Positions 54,082 through 63,531 of a DNA stretch of 64,000 nucleotides are shown piece after piece. The stretch is from NCBI GenBank assembly GCA_013043685.1, contig JABDNT010000024.1, forward strand, positions 61,181 to 125,180, written 5' to 3'. The notes beneath the pieces are model-generated. The model ran no database searches and was not told where the DNA came from. It was given only the letters and a program-made list of their open reading frames with translations. This DNA is from Flavobacteriaceae bacterium. GTDB taxonomy: Bacteria > Bacteroidota > Bacteroidia > Flavobacteriales > Flavobacteriaceae. The translations under genes were made by a program, and so were the position numbers. Each line of letters begins with the position of its first letter. Within the stretch, counting starts at the first letter, position 1.

Positions 54082-55455
54082 ATGAAGAAGCTAATTGCAT
54101 TAACTGCGATCGTTGCCTTTTTATTCAGTTGTAACTCCGGTGATCGGGGTGAACTTGTTGGAGCGAAAGGCAAGAAATGGTACCCTCAAAAACCGTACGG
54201 AATGACGCTTATCCCAGGTGGATCTTTCATCATGGGTAAGTCTGATGACGATTTCGTAGCGGTCAATGATGCCCCAACTAAAACTGTGACGGTTCGTTCA
54301 TTCTATATGGACGAGACTGAAATTACCAATTCCGAGTACAGACAATTCGTTGAGTGGGTCCGTGATTCCACGGTACGCCTGAAGTTAGCTATACTTGCTG
54401 ACGAGGTAGGTGCAACCCCTGGTGACGAAGGTATTGGTGAATTCGCATTTGTGGATCAGGAAAATGAAGAAATGACTCCTTACGAGCAGTATATGTACGA
54501 TAACTACTATGGGCTTGGTGAGGACTTTTATGCTGGCAGAAAGATCAATAATGATGTTGATCTTATCTGGGATACCGGCGAATATCCGGATGAGTACTAT
54601 TCTGAGGTTATGGATACCATGTATATCCCTGCTGAGGAAGCGTATAACGGACAGCGTACAATTGACGTTGATAAACTGAAATTCCAATATACTTATATGG
54701 ATATTCAGGCTGCAGCACGTGCGAAAGGAAAACAAAGAAAAGACTTTATAAAGAAGGAAGAGATCCAGATATATCCAGACACTACGGTTTGGATTAAAGA
54801 TTTCAACTATTCTTATAACGAGCCTATGCATAACGATTATTTCTGGCATGAGGCTTATGGAGAATATCCTGTGGTAGGAGTGAACTGGAAGCAGGCGAAA
54901 GCCTTCTGTGCCTGGAGAACTCTATACAAGAATGCATATCAGAAATCAAGAAGGCGCAACCACGTAAACTCATTCAGACTTCCAGGTGAAGCCGAGTGGG
55001 AATATGCGGCACGTGGCGGATTGGAATCTGCGACCTTCCCATGGGGTGGGCCGTACGCAAAGAATGACCGAGGATGTTTCATGGCGAACTTCAAGCCTTT
55101 ACGTGGTGACTATGCCGCTGACCAGGCTTTATATACTGTAGAAGCGGATGCTTACGAACCGAATGATTACAACCTATACAATATGGCAGGTAATGTTTCG
55201 GAATGGGTAGCATCATCTTACGATCCCGCTTCTTACAATTACACATCTACAATGAACCCTAATGTGAATGACGACGAGAACATGCGTAAAGTAGTTCGCG
55301 GAGGTTCGTGGAAAGACGTTGCTTACTTCCTACAGGTAAGTACACGTGACTACGAATACGCCGATTCAGCTCGTAGCTATATCGGATTCAGAACTGTTCA
55401 GGACTATATGGGTACAGATGTAGTTTTAAATCAAAATTTTGGAGACGCCAGATAA
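54082..55455 (+). CDS. gldK: Gliding motility / type IX secretion lipoprotein GldK
   Basis: GldK forms, with GldN, the periplasmic ring of the type IX secretion system under the outer membrane. The 457-residue lipoprotein has a lipobox (LFSC, Cys17) and an FGE-sulfatase-like fold (PYGMTLIPGGSFIMGKSDDD, YMDETEITNSEYRQFV, FRLPGEAEWEYAARGG, MAGNVSEWV, VVRGGSWKD, YIGFRTV). A long insertion (about residues 100-255) splits the fold, as is usual in GldK. The copper-binding Cys pair of true formylglycine enzymes is absent (the corresponding stretch reads LQVSTRDYEYADSARSYIGF), so it is structural. It heads gldKLMN. Confidence 0.95.
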   Translation: MKKLIALTAIVAFLFSCNSGDRGELVGAKGKKWYPQKPYGMTLIPGGSFIMGKSDDDFVAVNDAPTKTVTVRSFYMDETEITNSEYRQFVEWVRDSTVRLKLAILADEVGATPGDEGIGEFAFVDQENEEMTPYEQYMYDNYYGLGEDFYAGRKINNDVDLIWDTGEYPDEYYSEVMDTMYIPAEEAYNGQRTIDVDKLKFQYTYMDIQAAARAKGKQRKDFIKKEEIQIYPDTTVWIKDFNYSYNEPMHNDYFWHEAYGEYPVVGVNWKQAKAFCAWRTLYKNAYQKSRRRNHVNSFRLPGEAEWEYAARGGLESATFPWGGPYAKNDRGCFMANFKPLRGDYAADQALYTVEADAYEPNDYNLYNMAGNVSEWVASSYDPASYNYTSTMNPNVNDDENMRKVVRGGSWKDVAYFLQVSTRDYEYADSARSYIGFRTVQDYMGTDVVLNQNFGDAR

Positions 55456-55513
55456 GCGTTTCATCTAAAAATTCAAATCTTAACTTAACTTAACTTAATT
55501 AAACTATTGTATT

Positions 55514-56164
55514 ATGGCACAATCAAAATCATCTAAAAAGTTATTTAACATGGCCTATGGCCTTGGAGCTTCTATTGTAATCCTGGGAGCCTTGTTTAAA
55601 ATCCTTCACTGGGAAATAGGACCCCTTAACGGTGGATTGCTTTTGGCAATCGGTCTTATTACCGAGGCGATCATTTTCGCTATCTCAGCTTTCGAGCCGG
55701 TAGAGGATGATTTAGACTGGTCTTTGGTATATCCTGAATTAGCAGGAGGCAAAGGAACGCTTAAAGGTAAAAAAGAAGAGCCTGAAGATGCTCAGGGATT
55801 ATTGTCTAAGAAATTAGATGAGATGCTTAAAGGAGCAAAAATCGATTCAGAATTAATGACTAGCCTTGGTGATAGTATCCGTTCTTTCGAAGGAGCTGCA
55901 AAAAGTATGGCCCCTACTGCCGAAGCTATGAATTCGACTAAGAAGTATAGTGAGGAAATGGCATTAGCTGCCGCTCAAATGGAATCACTAAACAGTCTTT
56001 ACAAAGTTCAGGTAGAATCTACCAGCCGTCAGGCAGAAGTGAACGAACGTGTTGTTGAGAACGCAGAACAACTAAAAGCTCAGATGGAGCATTTGGCTAC
56101 TAACCTATCTTCATTGAATGGAGTTTATGGTGGTATGCTTTCTGCAATGGGAGGGAAAAACTAA
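55514..56164 (+). CDS. gldL: Gliding motility / type IX secretion motor protein GldL
   Basis: GldL forms, with GldM, the proton-driven rotary motor of type IX secretion and gliding. The 216-residue protein has two membrane helices (about 12-32 and 36-58, with LGASIVILGALFKILHWEIG and LLAIGLITEAIIFAISAFEP). The conserved Glu in the second helix that is needed for proton use is visible in ITEAIIFAI. The remainder is a cytoplasmic coiled coil (about 120-205). It lies 58 bases after gldK and 42 before gldM. Length is normal for the family. Confidence 0.96.
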   Translation: MAQSKSSKKLFNMAYGLGASIVILGALFKILHWEIGPLNGGLLLAIGLITEAIIFAISAFEPVEDDLDWSLVYPELAGGKGTLKGKKEEPEDAQGLLSKKLDEMLKGAKIDSELMTSLGDSIRSFEGAAKSMAPTAEAMNSTKKYSEEMALAAAQMESLNSLYKVQVESTSRQAEVNERVVENAEQLKAQMEHLATNLSSLNGVYGGMLSAMGGKN

Positions 56165-56206
56165 GGTTTTCCTAAACCAATTTATTAATCTTAAACAGCA
56201 TTAAAA

Positions 56207-57781
56207 ATGGCACAAGGAAAACTATCCCCGCGGCAAAAGATGATTAACCTGATGTATCTGGTTTTCATCGCTATGCTAGCGCTGAACATGTCCAAAGAGG
56301 TATTATCCGCTTTCGGGCTACTAGATAAGAAGATTGAGGAGAGTAATGTCGCTACGGCAGCTAGGAATAACGCTTTTATGGAAAGCCTGGCTACTAAAGC
56401 TACCGATGCTCCTGAACAATACGCTGCTCTTAAAGCGAAAGCCGATGAGGTAAGTACGATTTCACAAGAACTTGATACATATCTCGAAGGCATCAAAACC
56501 CAGATGATGGGTACGCTTAAACCTGAAGATGCAACCGATTATGAAGTACAGGACAAGCCTGACTTCCTTGATCGACGTTTCTTCAAAGGTTCTAACCTGA
56601 AACCTGAAGGACAGGAATTCATCGAAAAGATCGATAAGTATCGCAACGAAATGGTTGCTGTACTTGGAGATTCATTGTATCCGGATATTAAAGAATCTAT
56701 CCTCGCAAACTTCTCAACAGCCCCTGTTCAGAATCGCGATGGAAAGAGTATAGACTGGATCAATTATAATTTCGAAGGATTCCCACTCATCGCTTCAAAA
56801 ACGAAGCTAACCCAGATTCAGGCAGATATAAAGACGACAAAGAGTGAATTACTAGGTAAAATGCTTTCTGGTGTGCAAACCGAGGCATTGGCACTTAAAA
56901 ACTATGAGTCGTTCATGACAGTGAAGAAAACCGCTTTCTATCCGGGAGAAACCTTCGATGGTTCTATTATCCTGGGTCGTGTGGATCCTAATACGATCCC
57001 TAAGCGTGAAGAACTTACTTTGGATGGCCGTAAGCTTGAAAGAGATAAGGACTATACCATAGATGGAGGACGTATCGTTCTTAAGGTTGGTGCCGGAAGT
57101 CCCGGTGACCACAAGATAGAAGGTACACTTTTCTACGGTGAAGAAGGTGATGAGACTGAAGTACCTGTGGAGACTGGTTTCGCAACTATCTCGAAGCCAA
57201 ATGCCGCGGTTATCTCAGCAGACAAGATGAACGTTGTTTATCGTGGTGTTGAAAACCCAATGACGGTTTCTATCCCTGGTATTCCGGATAATAAGGTAAG
57301 TGCTTCTGGTACTGGATTATCAAAAGTAACCGGTAGTAAGTACGTTATGCGTCCGGGTGGAGGTAGAGAAGTGAATATTTCTGCTTCTGGAACACTTCCT
57401 GACGGACAGCGAGTAAATACTACTTCTGTATTCCGTATCAAAGATATTCCACGTCCAACGGGAACTATCCGGGGTGAAGATGGAAACGGTGGTTGTGTTC
57501 GTATGCAACGTCAGGGTCTTGAGATCGCTAGTATCGGAGCTATACTTCCGGACTTCGATTTCGATATCAACCTGAACGTTACCGGATTTAAGTTTAAAGT
57601 ATCCGGTCAGCCAACAGTTGTTGTAGGTGGTAGAAGAATGAATGCTCAGGCCAAAGGAGCTCTTAGAAGAGCCAAAAGAGGTGAAACTGTGCAGATATTT
57701 GATATTACTGCGAACATCGCTAACAACTCAGGATATAAGCTGAAGAAGATATCTCCGGTTTGTATCGAGTTAACAAACTAA
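56207..57781 (+). CDS. gldM: Gliding motility / type IX secretion motor protein GldM
   Basis: GldM has one membrane helix that sits within the GldL ring and a long periplasmic part that reaches the GldK-GldN ring. The 524-residue protein starts MAQGKLSPRQKMINLMYLVF, with the helix at about 16-35 and the conserved Arg/Lys before it. Four periplasmic domains follow: a helical D1 (about 40-225) and three beta domains, the last ending with ITANIANNSGYKLKKISPVC. Motifs such as GRVDPNTIPKREELTLDGR are in the expected place. It is 42 bases after gldL and 16 before gldN. Confidence 0.96.
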   Translation: MAQGKLSPRQKMINLMYLVFIAMLALNMSKEVLSAFGLLDKKIEESNVATAARNNAFMESLATKATDAPEQYAALKAKADEVSTISQELDTYLEGIKTQMMGTLKPEDATDYEVQDKPDFLDRRFFKGSNLKPEGQEFIEKIDKYRNEMVAVLGDSLYPDIKESILANFSTAPVQNRDGKSIDWINYNFEGFPLIASKTKLTQIQADIKTTKSELLGKMLSGVQTEALALKNYESFMTVKKTAFYPGETFDGSIILGRVDPNTIPKREELTLDGRKLERDKDYTIDGGRIVLKVGAGSPGDHKIEGTLFYGEEGDETEVPVETGFATISKPNAAVISADKMNVVYRGVENPMTVSIPGIPDNKVSASGTGLSKVTGSKYVMRPGGGREVNISASGTLPDGQRVNTTSVFRIKDIPRPTGTIRGEDGNGGCVRMQRQGLEIASIGAILPDFDFDINLNVTGFKFKVSGQPTVVVGGRRMNAQAKGALRRAKRGETVQIFDITANIANNSGYKLKKISPVCIELTN

Positions 57782-57797
57782 GATTAAAATAAAGAAT

Positions 57798-58700
57798 ATG
57801 AGCTTTAAAAATGTTGTTTTATGTGGTTTAGGACTTTTGCTGGGAGCATTCACTGCTAATGCGCAGTTGAATGTTTTGAATGCCAAAACTCCTGAGGACA
57901 TAGGTAAAAAAACGCAAGCGCAAATTGCCTATGACAATGACGAACCATTACCATATGGTTACACAGATGAACGTGATGTTTTATGGTCCAGAACAGTATG
58001 GGAGATCATCGATCTTGATGAACGTGTGAACTTTCCGCTGTACTACCCTATCGACACGAACAACATTGGTGCAGAACGCCGTTCGTTGTATGATGTATTG
58101 GTTAAAAACATCAAGAATGGGAACATTGAAGATGTATACTCTGATTCATATTTTACTGAAAAGCGTACACTGAAAGATATCGAGGCATCACTAATATACA
58201 GTGATACAACCGACGTAGGTATCGATCAGTACAACGCGGAAGGTAAAGTAGATGAGGAATACATTCGAAAGTTCGCTCTGGATGCTGGTGATGTTGAAGA
58301 ATGGAGAGTTCGCGGGATCTGGTACCTTGATAAGCGTCAGGGTGAGTTGAAATACAGATTAATAGGTCTGTGTCCTGTTGCGAACGAAGCACGTTCTAAA
58401 GCTTTCCCCGATGACAATATCGATAGTAAAGTTGAACTTTTCTGGGTTTGGTTCCCTGGAGCACGTGAAGTGCTTCACAATGCCAAGGCCTTTAACAGGA
58501 GGAATACTTCACAACCGATATCATACGATCATTTGTTGAATTCGCGACGATTTGGCGCCCTTGTCTATAAAGAAGACAATGTTCAGGGTGACAGAGCAGT
58601 TAACGAATATATAAACGACAATGCATTGATGCAGTTATTGGAATCAGATAGAATTAAAGAACAAATCAGAAATATCGAGATTGATTTGTGGAACTATTAA
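57798..58700 (+). CDS. gldN: Gliding motility / type IX secretion protein GldN
   Basis: GldN is the periplasmic partner of GldK in the type IX secretion ring. The 300-residue protein has a signal peptide (SFKNVVLCGLGLLLGAFTANAQ) and the conserved blocks ERDVLWSRTVWEIIDLDERVNFPLY (about residues 60-85), WRVRGIWYLDKRQGELKYRL (about 175) and VELFWVWFPGAREVLHNAKA near 216. It ends KEQIRNIEIDLWNY. A strong terminator follows by 26 bases and closes the operon. The complete gldKLMN set indicates a working type IX core, though the outer-membrane channel genes are elsewhere. Confidence 0.96.
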   Translation: MSFKNVVLCGLGLLLGAFTANAQLNVLNAKTPEDIGKKTQAQIAYDNDEPLPYGYTDERDVLWSRTVWEIIDLDERVNFPLYYPIDTNNIGAERRSLYDVLVKNIKNGNIEDVYSDSYFTEKRTLKDIEASLIYSDTTDVGIDQYNAEGKVDEEYIRKFALDAGDVEEWRVRGIWYLDKRQGELKYRLIGLCPVANEARSKAFPDDNIDSKVELFWVWFPGAREVLHNAKAFNRRNTSQPISYDHLLNSRRFGALVYKEDNVQGDRAVNEYINDNALMQLLESDRIKEQIRNIEIDLWNY

Positions 58701-58726
58701 TAGTTTCAATACAATAGGTATTTAGG

Positions 58727-58759
58727 CCCTCCGTTGCATAAAGCTTCGGAGGGTTTTTG
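58727..58759 (+). terminator. Terminator of the gldKLMN operon
   Basis: CCCTCCG and CGGAGGG form a perfect seven-base-pair stem with a 13-base loop and are followed by five T residues. Confidence 0.9.
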
Positions 58760-58890
58760 CTTTAATTTCCAACTCTTACTTTTTCTTCCGTACCTTTTAC
58801 AGAAAAGGATTATTCTATAAAAATTTCAAGCTCGAGATTTCGCCTGCCTTCGTATCTTTAACCAAAGCAATTTACATTGAAACATAAATA

Positions 58891-59934
58891 TTGAAACAGG
58901 TCGATTATATCATAGTTGGTTTAGGGATTGCCGGGATTACCGCGTGTGAACGTCTTGATGAGCTGGGAAGATCCTTTGTTGTGTTTGACCCTGGTGTAAT
59001 GAATGCCACCGGCACAGCCGGCGGAGTTGTAAACCCTGTCGTCTTAAAAAGATTCACACCTGCATGGAGGGCACCGGAATTTATAGAAGTTGCCAAACCT
59101 TTTTATCGCAGATTAAATGATACATTGAAAGGCCGGTTTCTCGATAATAAACCCCTGTATAGAATTTTTGCAAATGCTCAAGAACAGAATGATTGGATGG
59201 TTGCCAGTGATTCTCCTGTACTAGTTCCTTTTCTGTCAGCGGAGGTTGTAACCAATAGGTATCCTAATGTACAGGCACCATTCGGATATGGAGAGGTACA
59301 TAATTCATTCCATATAGATACGGTTTCTATGATTCGCGCCTATAGAGATTACCTTCTGTCATCCGGCCGATTGATGAGTGAAAAATTCGATTTTGAAAAA
59401 CTACAGACTTCCTCCGGTGAACATCACTATGGAGATCATTTGGCAAAGTATATTATTTTTTCAGAAGGTTCGTCTGTAATTGATAATCCGAAATTCACGT
59501 ATGGCTGCCTTATTCCCAAAAAGGGTGAGTACCTGGTGATCAGATCGAAGGACCTGAAGTGTGATGCAATACTTAAAGGACCTTTTTTTATGATTCCCTT
59601 AGGCGATGATCTGTACCAGGTTGGTGCTACCTTTGCCCATGGTGACTTCTCTAGAGATAGTACAGAACAAGGTAAGGCAATGTTGGAAAAAGCGGTAATG
59701 AAAATGATAATTTGTGATTTTGAGATCGTAGATCAGACCTATGGCATGCGTCCAACGATTAAGGATCGACGGCCCATTTTAGGATCGATAAAAGGTGATG
59801 GTGTGTTCTTTTTTAACGGGCTCGGTACACGTGGATTGCTAATGGCTCCTTTACTCTCGAAATGGCTGATTGATCATATAGATAATGATGTTGATTTACC
59901 TTCGGAAGTTGACATAAAGCGGTTTGAATCTTAG
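58891..59934 (+). CDS. FAD-dependent oxidoreductase (DAO family), TTG start
   Basis: A flavoprotein of 347 residues with a Rossmann dinucleotide motif at its start (DYIIVGLGIAGITACERL, GxGxxG) and a second FAD-contact segment, GTAGGVVNPVVLKRF, near residue 46. The C-terminal QTYGMRPTIKDRRPILGSI and FFFNGLGTRGLLMAP match the end of glycine- and D-amino-acid-oxidase-like enzymes (DAO), close to the MnmC C-terminal group. The start must be TTG since no ATG precedes the Rossmann motif in frame. The substrate is not evident. It stands alone after the gld operon and converges with the DUF983 gene (four-base overlap). Confidence 0.85.
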   Translation: MKQVDYIIVGLGIAGITACERLDELGRSFVVFDPGVMNATGTAGGVVNPVVLKRFTPAWRAPEFIEVAKPFYRRLNDTLKGRFLDNKPLYRIFANAQEQNDWMVASDSPVLVPFLSAEVVTNRYPNVQAPFGYGEVHNSFHIDTVSMIRAYRDYLLSSGRLMSEKFDFEKLQTSSGEHHYGDHLAKYIIFSEGSSVIDNPKFTYGCLIPKKGEYLVIRSKDLKCDAILKGPFFMIPLGDDLYQVGATFAHGDFSRDSTEQGKAMLEKAVMKMIICDFEIVDQTYGMRPTIKDRRPILGSIKGDGVFFFNGLGTRGLLMAPLLSKWLIDHIDNDVDLPSEVDIKRFES

Positions 59935-60305
59935 CTGGCTTTTTCGGGATCGAATTTAAAGAAGAAATTGATCCAGATATTTCGCGACAATCGAAGAATT
60001 ACGGGTAAAAAGAACACAAGTGTACCTGTAATTACAAGGAATGAATTAAGCCTCCCCAGATTCAGCAAGAAAAATGAGATGATAAAAGCAGCAACTGCAA
60101 AGGCGATCCCCACACCATAACTTACATACATGGCACCATAAAAGAAAGAAGGTTCTATCTTAAATTTTGTGTCGCAATGTGAACATCGTTCATGCATCTT
60201 AAGCGTTTCTGATAGCAGGTAGGGATTTTTGTTTTTATAAAGGTCACCATTATGGCAAACAGGGCACTTACCTTTGAAAATACTATAGAGTTTTGTTCCC
60301 TTCAT
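59931..60305 (-). CDS. DUF983 zinc-ribbon membrane protein
   Basis: A 124-residue protein. It starts MKGTKLYSIFKGKCPVCHNG, where CPVC is the first half of a zinc ribbon; CSHC (ERCSHCDTKFKIEP) near residue 41 is the second half. Two to three membrane segments follow (about 55-80 and 90-110), with the conserved FYGAMYVSYGVG. The layout and motifs are those of DUF983, whose function is unknown. The ATG at 60305 is preferred to an upstream in-frame ATG because it places the ribbon at the usual distance from the start. It converges with the FAD oxidoreductase gene. Confidence 0.88.
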   Translation of the reverse strand: MKGTKLYSIFKGKCPVCHNGDLYKNKNPYLLSETLKMHERCSHCDTKFKIEPSFFYGAMYVSYGVGIAFAVAAFIISFFLLNLGRLNSFLVITGTLVFFLPVILRLSRNIWINFFFKFDPEKAS

Positions 60306-60371
60306 AAGATTTTTTTGCTGCGTCAAAATTAAGCATCTTTGCACAATTCAATTGTTACAATTGTTACAAAA

Positions 60372-62288
60372 ATGATCAACATTCACAATTTGTCGGTTTC
60401 CTTTCAGGGGGATTACCTTTTCGAGGGTATTACTTTTCAGCTTACTCCAGGAGACAGGGTGGGCCTTGTGGGAAAAAATGGGGCGGGGAAGTCGACTCTT
60501 CTTCGGATCATTGCTGGGGAACAGGAATATGACGAAGGGCAGATCGCTACCGATAAAAAAGTGACTATTGGATTCCTGAAGCAGGACATCGATTTTACCA
60601 AAGGAAGAACCGTGCTGGAGGAGGCTTATGAAGCGTTTTCGGAAATAAAGACTCTTGAGAAGAAGCTGGAATCGATTACAATGGAAATGTCCGAACGTAC
60701 CGATTATGAGAGTGAAAGTTATCACCAGCTAATGGTCGATATGAATGAACTGCAGCATCAGTATGAAATAATAGGAGGTTATAATTATCAGGGTGATACA
60801 GAACGCATTCTCAAAGGACTTGGATTCATAAGAGAAGATTTCAATATGCCAACCGATACCTTTTCAGGAGGATGGCGAATGCGGATCGAATTAGCGAAGT
60901 TGTTACTTCAGAATAATGATATTTTATTGCTGGATGAGCCTACAAATCACCTCGATATCGAATCTATTCTTTGGCTTGAAGAATTTCTGAATAACTATGC
61001 AGGCGTGGTGATGCTGGTTTCTCACGACCGAATGTTTCTCGATAATATTACAAACCGAACTATTGAGATATCCCTGGGTAAAATTTACGATTACAACCAA
61101 CCTTACACGAAATACCTGGCGTTGAGGCATGAGTTAAGAACACAACAGTTAGCCACGCAAAAGAATCAGCAGAAACATATTGAGCATACTGAAAAACTCA
61201 TTGAAAAATTCAGGGCAAAAGCCAGTAAAGCGACCATGGCTCAATCCCTCATAAAGAAATTAGATCGGATTGAACGCATAGAAGTTGACGAAGATGATAC
61301 TGCAGTGATGAGTTTGCGTTTCCCTGTTTCAGTGAATCCGGGAAAAGTAGTGATAGAAGCGGAGAACATTTCGAAGCACTATGGTGACAACCATGTTCTA
61401 TCGGGCATTGATCTGTTCGTGGAGCGTGGAAGTAAAATTGCCTTTGTAGGACAGAACGGCCAGGGGAAATCCACCCTTGCCAAGATCCTGGTAAACGAGA
61501 TAGATCATAAAGGCAGCGTGAAATTAGGGCACAATGTCCAAATTGGGTATTTCGCTCAGAACCAGGTGGATTACCTTGAAGGGAGTAAAACGGTTGAAGA
61601 TACCATGCTGGATGCTGCCGATGAGAAAACACGGCCTAAAGTTCGGAATATGCTGGGTGCTTTTCTATTTCGAGGCGATGAGGTTGATAAATACGTGAAA
61701 GTACTGTCGGGAGGAGAGCGAAACAGGCTGGCGTTGGCCAAACTACTGTTACAGCCCTTCAATGTGCTGGTGATGGATGAACCTACCAATCATCTCGACA
61801 TGAAGTCGAAAAACGTTCTTAAAGATGCTCTGAAGAGTTTTGGAGGCACGTTGATCGTCGTATCCCACGATCGCGATTTTCTCCAGGGATTGAGTAATAA
61901 GGTATACGAATTCAAAGATCGTAAGATTAAGGAATACCTGGGAGATATAGATTATTTCCTGGAGCAGAGAAACCTTCAGAATTTGAGAGAGGCGGAAAGG
62001 CGATCTGAAGTCGCAGAATCGGTCAAAGTGAAGACTTCAAGTGGAAAAGAGGACTACGAACAACAAAAGAAACGCAAATCTCTTCAGAATAAACTAAGCA
62101 AAGTAGAAAGCGAGATCAACAAACTTGAAAGAGAGATTAAAGAGATCGACATCGAACTTCAGATAAATTATAATGAGACTATCGCTCGGGAGAATTTCTT
62201 CGATAACTATCAGCAGCGGAAGCAGAACCTGGACAAATTGATGCAGGAATGGACGTCGATATCGGAGCAGCTGGACTCTTTCGCATGA
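60372..62288 (+). CDS. ABC-F family ATP-binding protein
   Basis: A cytoplasmic, non-transporter ABC protein of 638 residues with two ATPase domains, acting on ribosomes (translation factor or resistance type). The first domain has GKNGAGKST near residue 36, TFSGGWRMRIELA near 150 and LLLDEPTNHLDIES near 172. The second has GQNGQGKST near 365, LSGGERNRLALA near 445 and VMDEPTNHLDMKS near 465. The linker (about 240-315) and a C-terminal coiled coil (about 560-638, EKLEREIKEIDIEL-like) are of the Uup/YheS type. The ATG at 60372 directly precedes the first domain. Confidence 0.93.
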   Translation: MINIHNLSVSFQGDYLFEGITFQLTPGDRVGLVGKNGAGKSTLLRIIAGEQEYDEGQIATDKKVTIGFLKQDIDFTKGRTVLEEAYEAFSEIKTLEKKLESITMEMSERTDYESESYHQLMVDMNELQHQYEIIGGYNYQGDTERILKGLGFIREDFNMPTDTFSGGWRMRIELAKLLLQNNDILLLDEPTNHLDIESILWLEEFLNNYAGVVMLVSHDRMFLDNITNRTIEISLGKIYDYNQPYTKYLALRHELRTQQLATQKNQQKHIEHTEKLIEKFRAKASKATMAQSLIKKLDRIERIEVDEDDTAVMSLRFPVSVNPGKVVIEAENISKHYGDNHVLSGIDLFVERGSKIAFVGQNGQGKSTLAKILVNEIDHKGSVKLGHNVQIGYFAQNQVDYLEGSKTVEDTMLDAADEKTRPKVRNMLGAFLFRGDEVDKYVKVLSGGERNRLALAKLLLQPFNVLVMDEPTNHLDMKSKNVLKDALKSFGGTLIVVSHDRDFLQGLSNKVYEFKDRKIKEYLGDIDYFLEQRNLQNLREAERRSEVAESVKVKTSSGKEDYEQQKKRKSLQNKLSKVESEINKLEREIKEIDIELQINYNETIARENFFDNYQQRKQNLDKLMQEWTSISEQLDSFA

Positions 62289-62329
62289 TATTTATGACTT
62301 TTTTAACTCCTAATCGAATAGGGAGTTCA

Positions 62330-62337
62330 TAGCTTTG
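62330..62337 (+). promoter_or_regulatory. -7 box before the RND efflux genes
   Basis: TAGCTTTG matches TAnnTTTG and ends 40 bases before the adaptor ATG. An AACTCC / GGAGTT hairpin (62305-62327) lies directly upstream and may be the terminator of the ABC-F gene or part of the control region. Confidence 0.45.
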
Positions 62338-62377
62338 TTAGCTATTGGTCAACCAATATTCAACTAAAACCATCCAT

Positions 62378-63529
62378 ATGCGTAAAGCGATCCTCACCAT
62401 ATTAGGATTTGCGATTATAGTTCTTTCAGTTTTTGGAGCTATTGCCATTGTGAAAAGCAACAAACGACAGCGTCCACGTCCACAAAAGATTGTTAAAACA
62501 GTATTTGTAGACACGGTCCGAAACGGTATTGTTCCAATTTCTATAAAAGCGAACGGAAATCTAGTTGCCAAACGACGTCTGGAAATCTATTCTGAAGTTC
62601 AAGGAGTTTTAAGAACGGGTGCCAAGTTATTTAAACCGGGACAGAAATACCGAAAAGGGGAGTTGCTTTTAAGTTTGAATGCATCCGAATTCTATGCCAC
62701 AGTGCAATCGCAAAGGAGCAACCTCTATAACCAGATAGCGGCTATAATGCCCGATTTACGCCTTGACTATCCGGAGGCCTTTGATAAATGGCAGAACTAT
62801 CTCAATGATTTTGATGTAAACAGCTCGCTCGCTCCATTACCGGTTAGTACTTCAGAAAAAGAGACCTTTTTTATTAATGGAAGGAATATCACCACTAGCT
62901 ACTACAATATTAAAAACCTGGAGCAACGCCTTTCCAAATATCGGATTACAGCACCTTTCGAAGGAATTCTTACAGAAGCACTGGTAACCGAAGGATCCCT
63001 GGTTCGTCCCGGTCAGAAGCTCGGCGAGTTTATTGATACGGGTGTATACGAATTACCAGTAGCAGTAAATAAAGAATATGGCGATCTTCTTGAAGTTGGG
63101 AAGAAAGTTACTTTGAGAACTTTGGACAACCTCAATGAATACAGTGGTATCGTGAGCAGGATCAATGGGAATGTTTCTGTAAGCTCCCAGACCATTGATG
63201 CCTTTATTGAAGTAAAGGATGAAAAATTAAGAGAGGGTGTCTATCTCGAGGCAAACCTGCAGGCAAAGGAGGAAGCGGATGCTATATCAATAAGTAGAAA
63301 TCTCCTTCAGGGGGATGATAAGGTTTTTACTGTTAAGGATTCTATATTGGATCTGCTTGATGTGAATCCGGTCTATTTCTCGGATAAGACCGTTGTCGTG
63401 AAGGGAATTCCGGATGGAAGCCTGATTCTTAATAAACCGGTTCCCGGAGCATATGCGGGGATGCTGGTGAAAATCTATGCTGAAAAAACAGCCAAGGAAG
63501 AACCCACCGAGAAAACAACTGGAGAATAG
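62378..63529 (+). CDS. RND efflux system periplasmic adaptor (HlyD/AcrA-like)
   Basis: A 383-residue periplasmic adaptor linking an inner-membrane RND pump to an outer-membrane channel. An N-terminal membrane anchor (ILTILGFAIIVLSVFGAIA) is followed by the barrel-sandwich (LVAKRRLEIYSEVQGVLRTG near residue 66; ITAPFEGILTEALVTEGSLV near 189). A short helical hairpin lies between (about 105-180), then the beta-barrel and membrane-proximal domains. It has no lipobox. The start at 62378 places a basic residue pair just before the anchor. The pump gene begins two bases after its stop. Substrate unknown. Confidence 0.9.
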   Translation: MRKAILTILGFAIIVLSVFGAIAIVKSNKRQRPRPQKIVKTVFVDTVRNGIVPISIKANGNLVAKRRLEIYSEVQGVLRTGAKLFKPGQKYRKGELLLSLNASEFYATVQSQRSNLYNQIAAIMPDLRLDYPEAFDKWQNYLNDFDVNSSLAPLPVSTSEKETFFINGRNITTSYYNIKNLEQRLSKYRITAPFEGILTEALVTEGSLVRPGQKLGEFIDTGVYELPVAVNKEYGDLLEVGKKVTLRTLDNLNEYSGIVSRINGNVSVSSQTIDAFIEVKDEKLREGVYLEANLQAKEEADAISISRNLLQGDDKVFTVKDSILDLLDVNPVYFSDKTVVVKGIPDGSLILNKPVPGAYAGMLVKIYAEKTAKEEPTEKTTGE

Positions 63530-63531
63530 TC

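Noticed and set aside
54385..54849. 154-codon minus-strand frame
   Set aside because: Antisense to the acidic insertion of gldK; its hydrophobic look follows from the opposite strand's Asp, Glu and Tyr codons.
55479..55500. Tandem TTAAC pentamers between gldK and gldL
   Set aside because: Short and AT-rich; no pairing partner or known motif.
60350..60367. Tandem CAATTGTTA repeat before the ABC-F gene
   Set aside because: Only two copies of nine bases, likely chance or a minor promoter feature.
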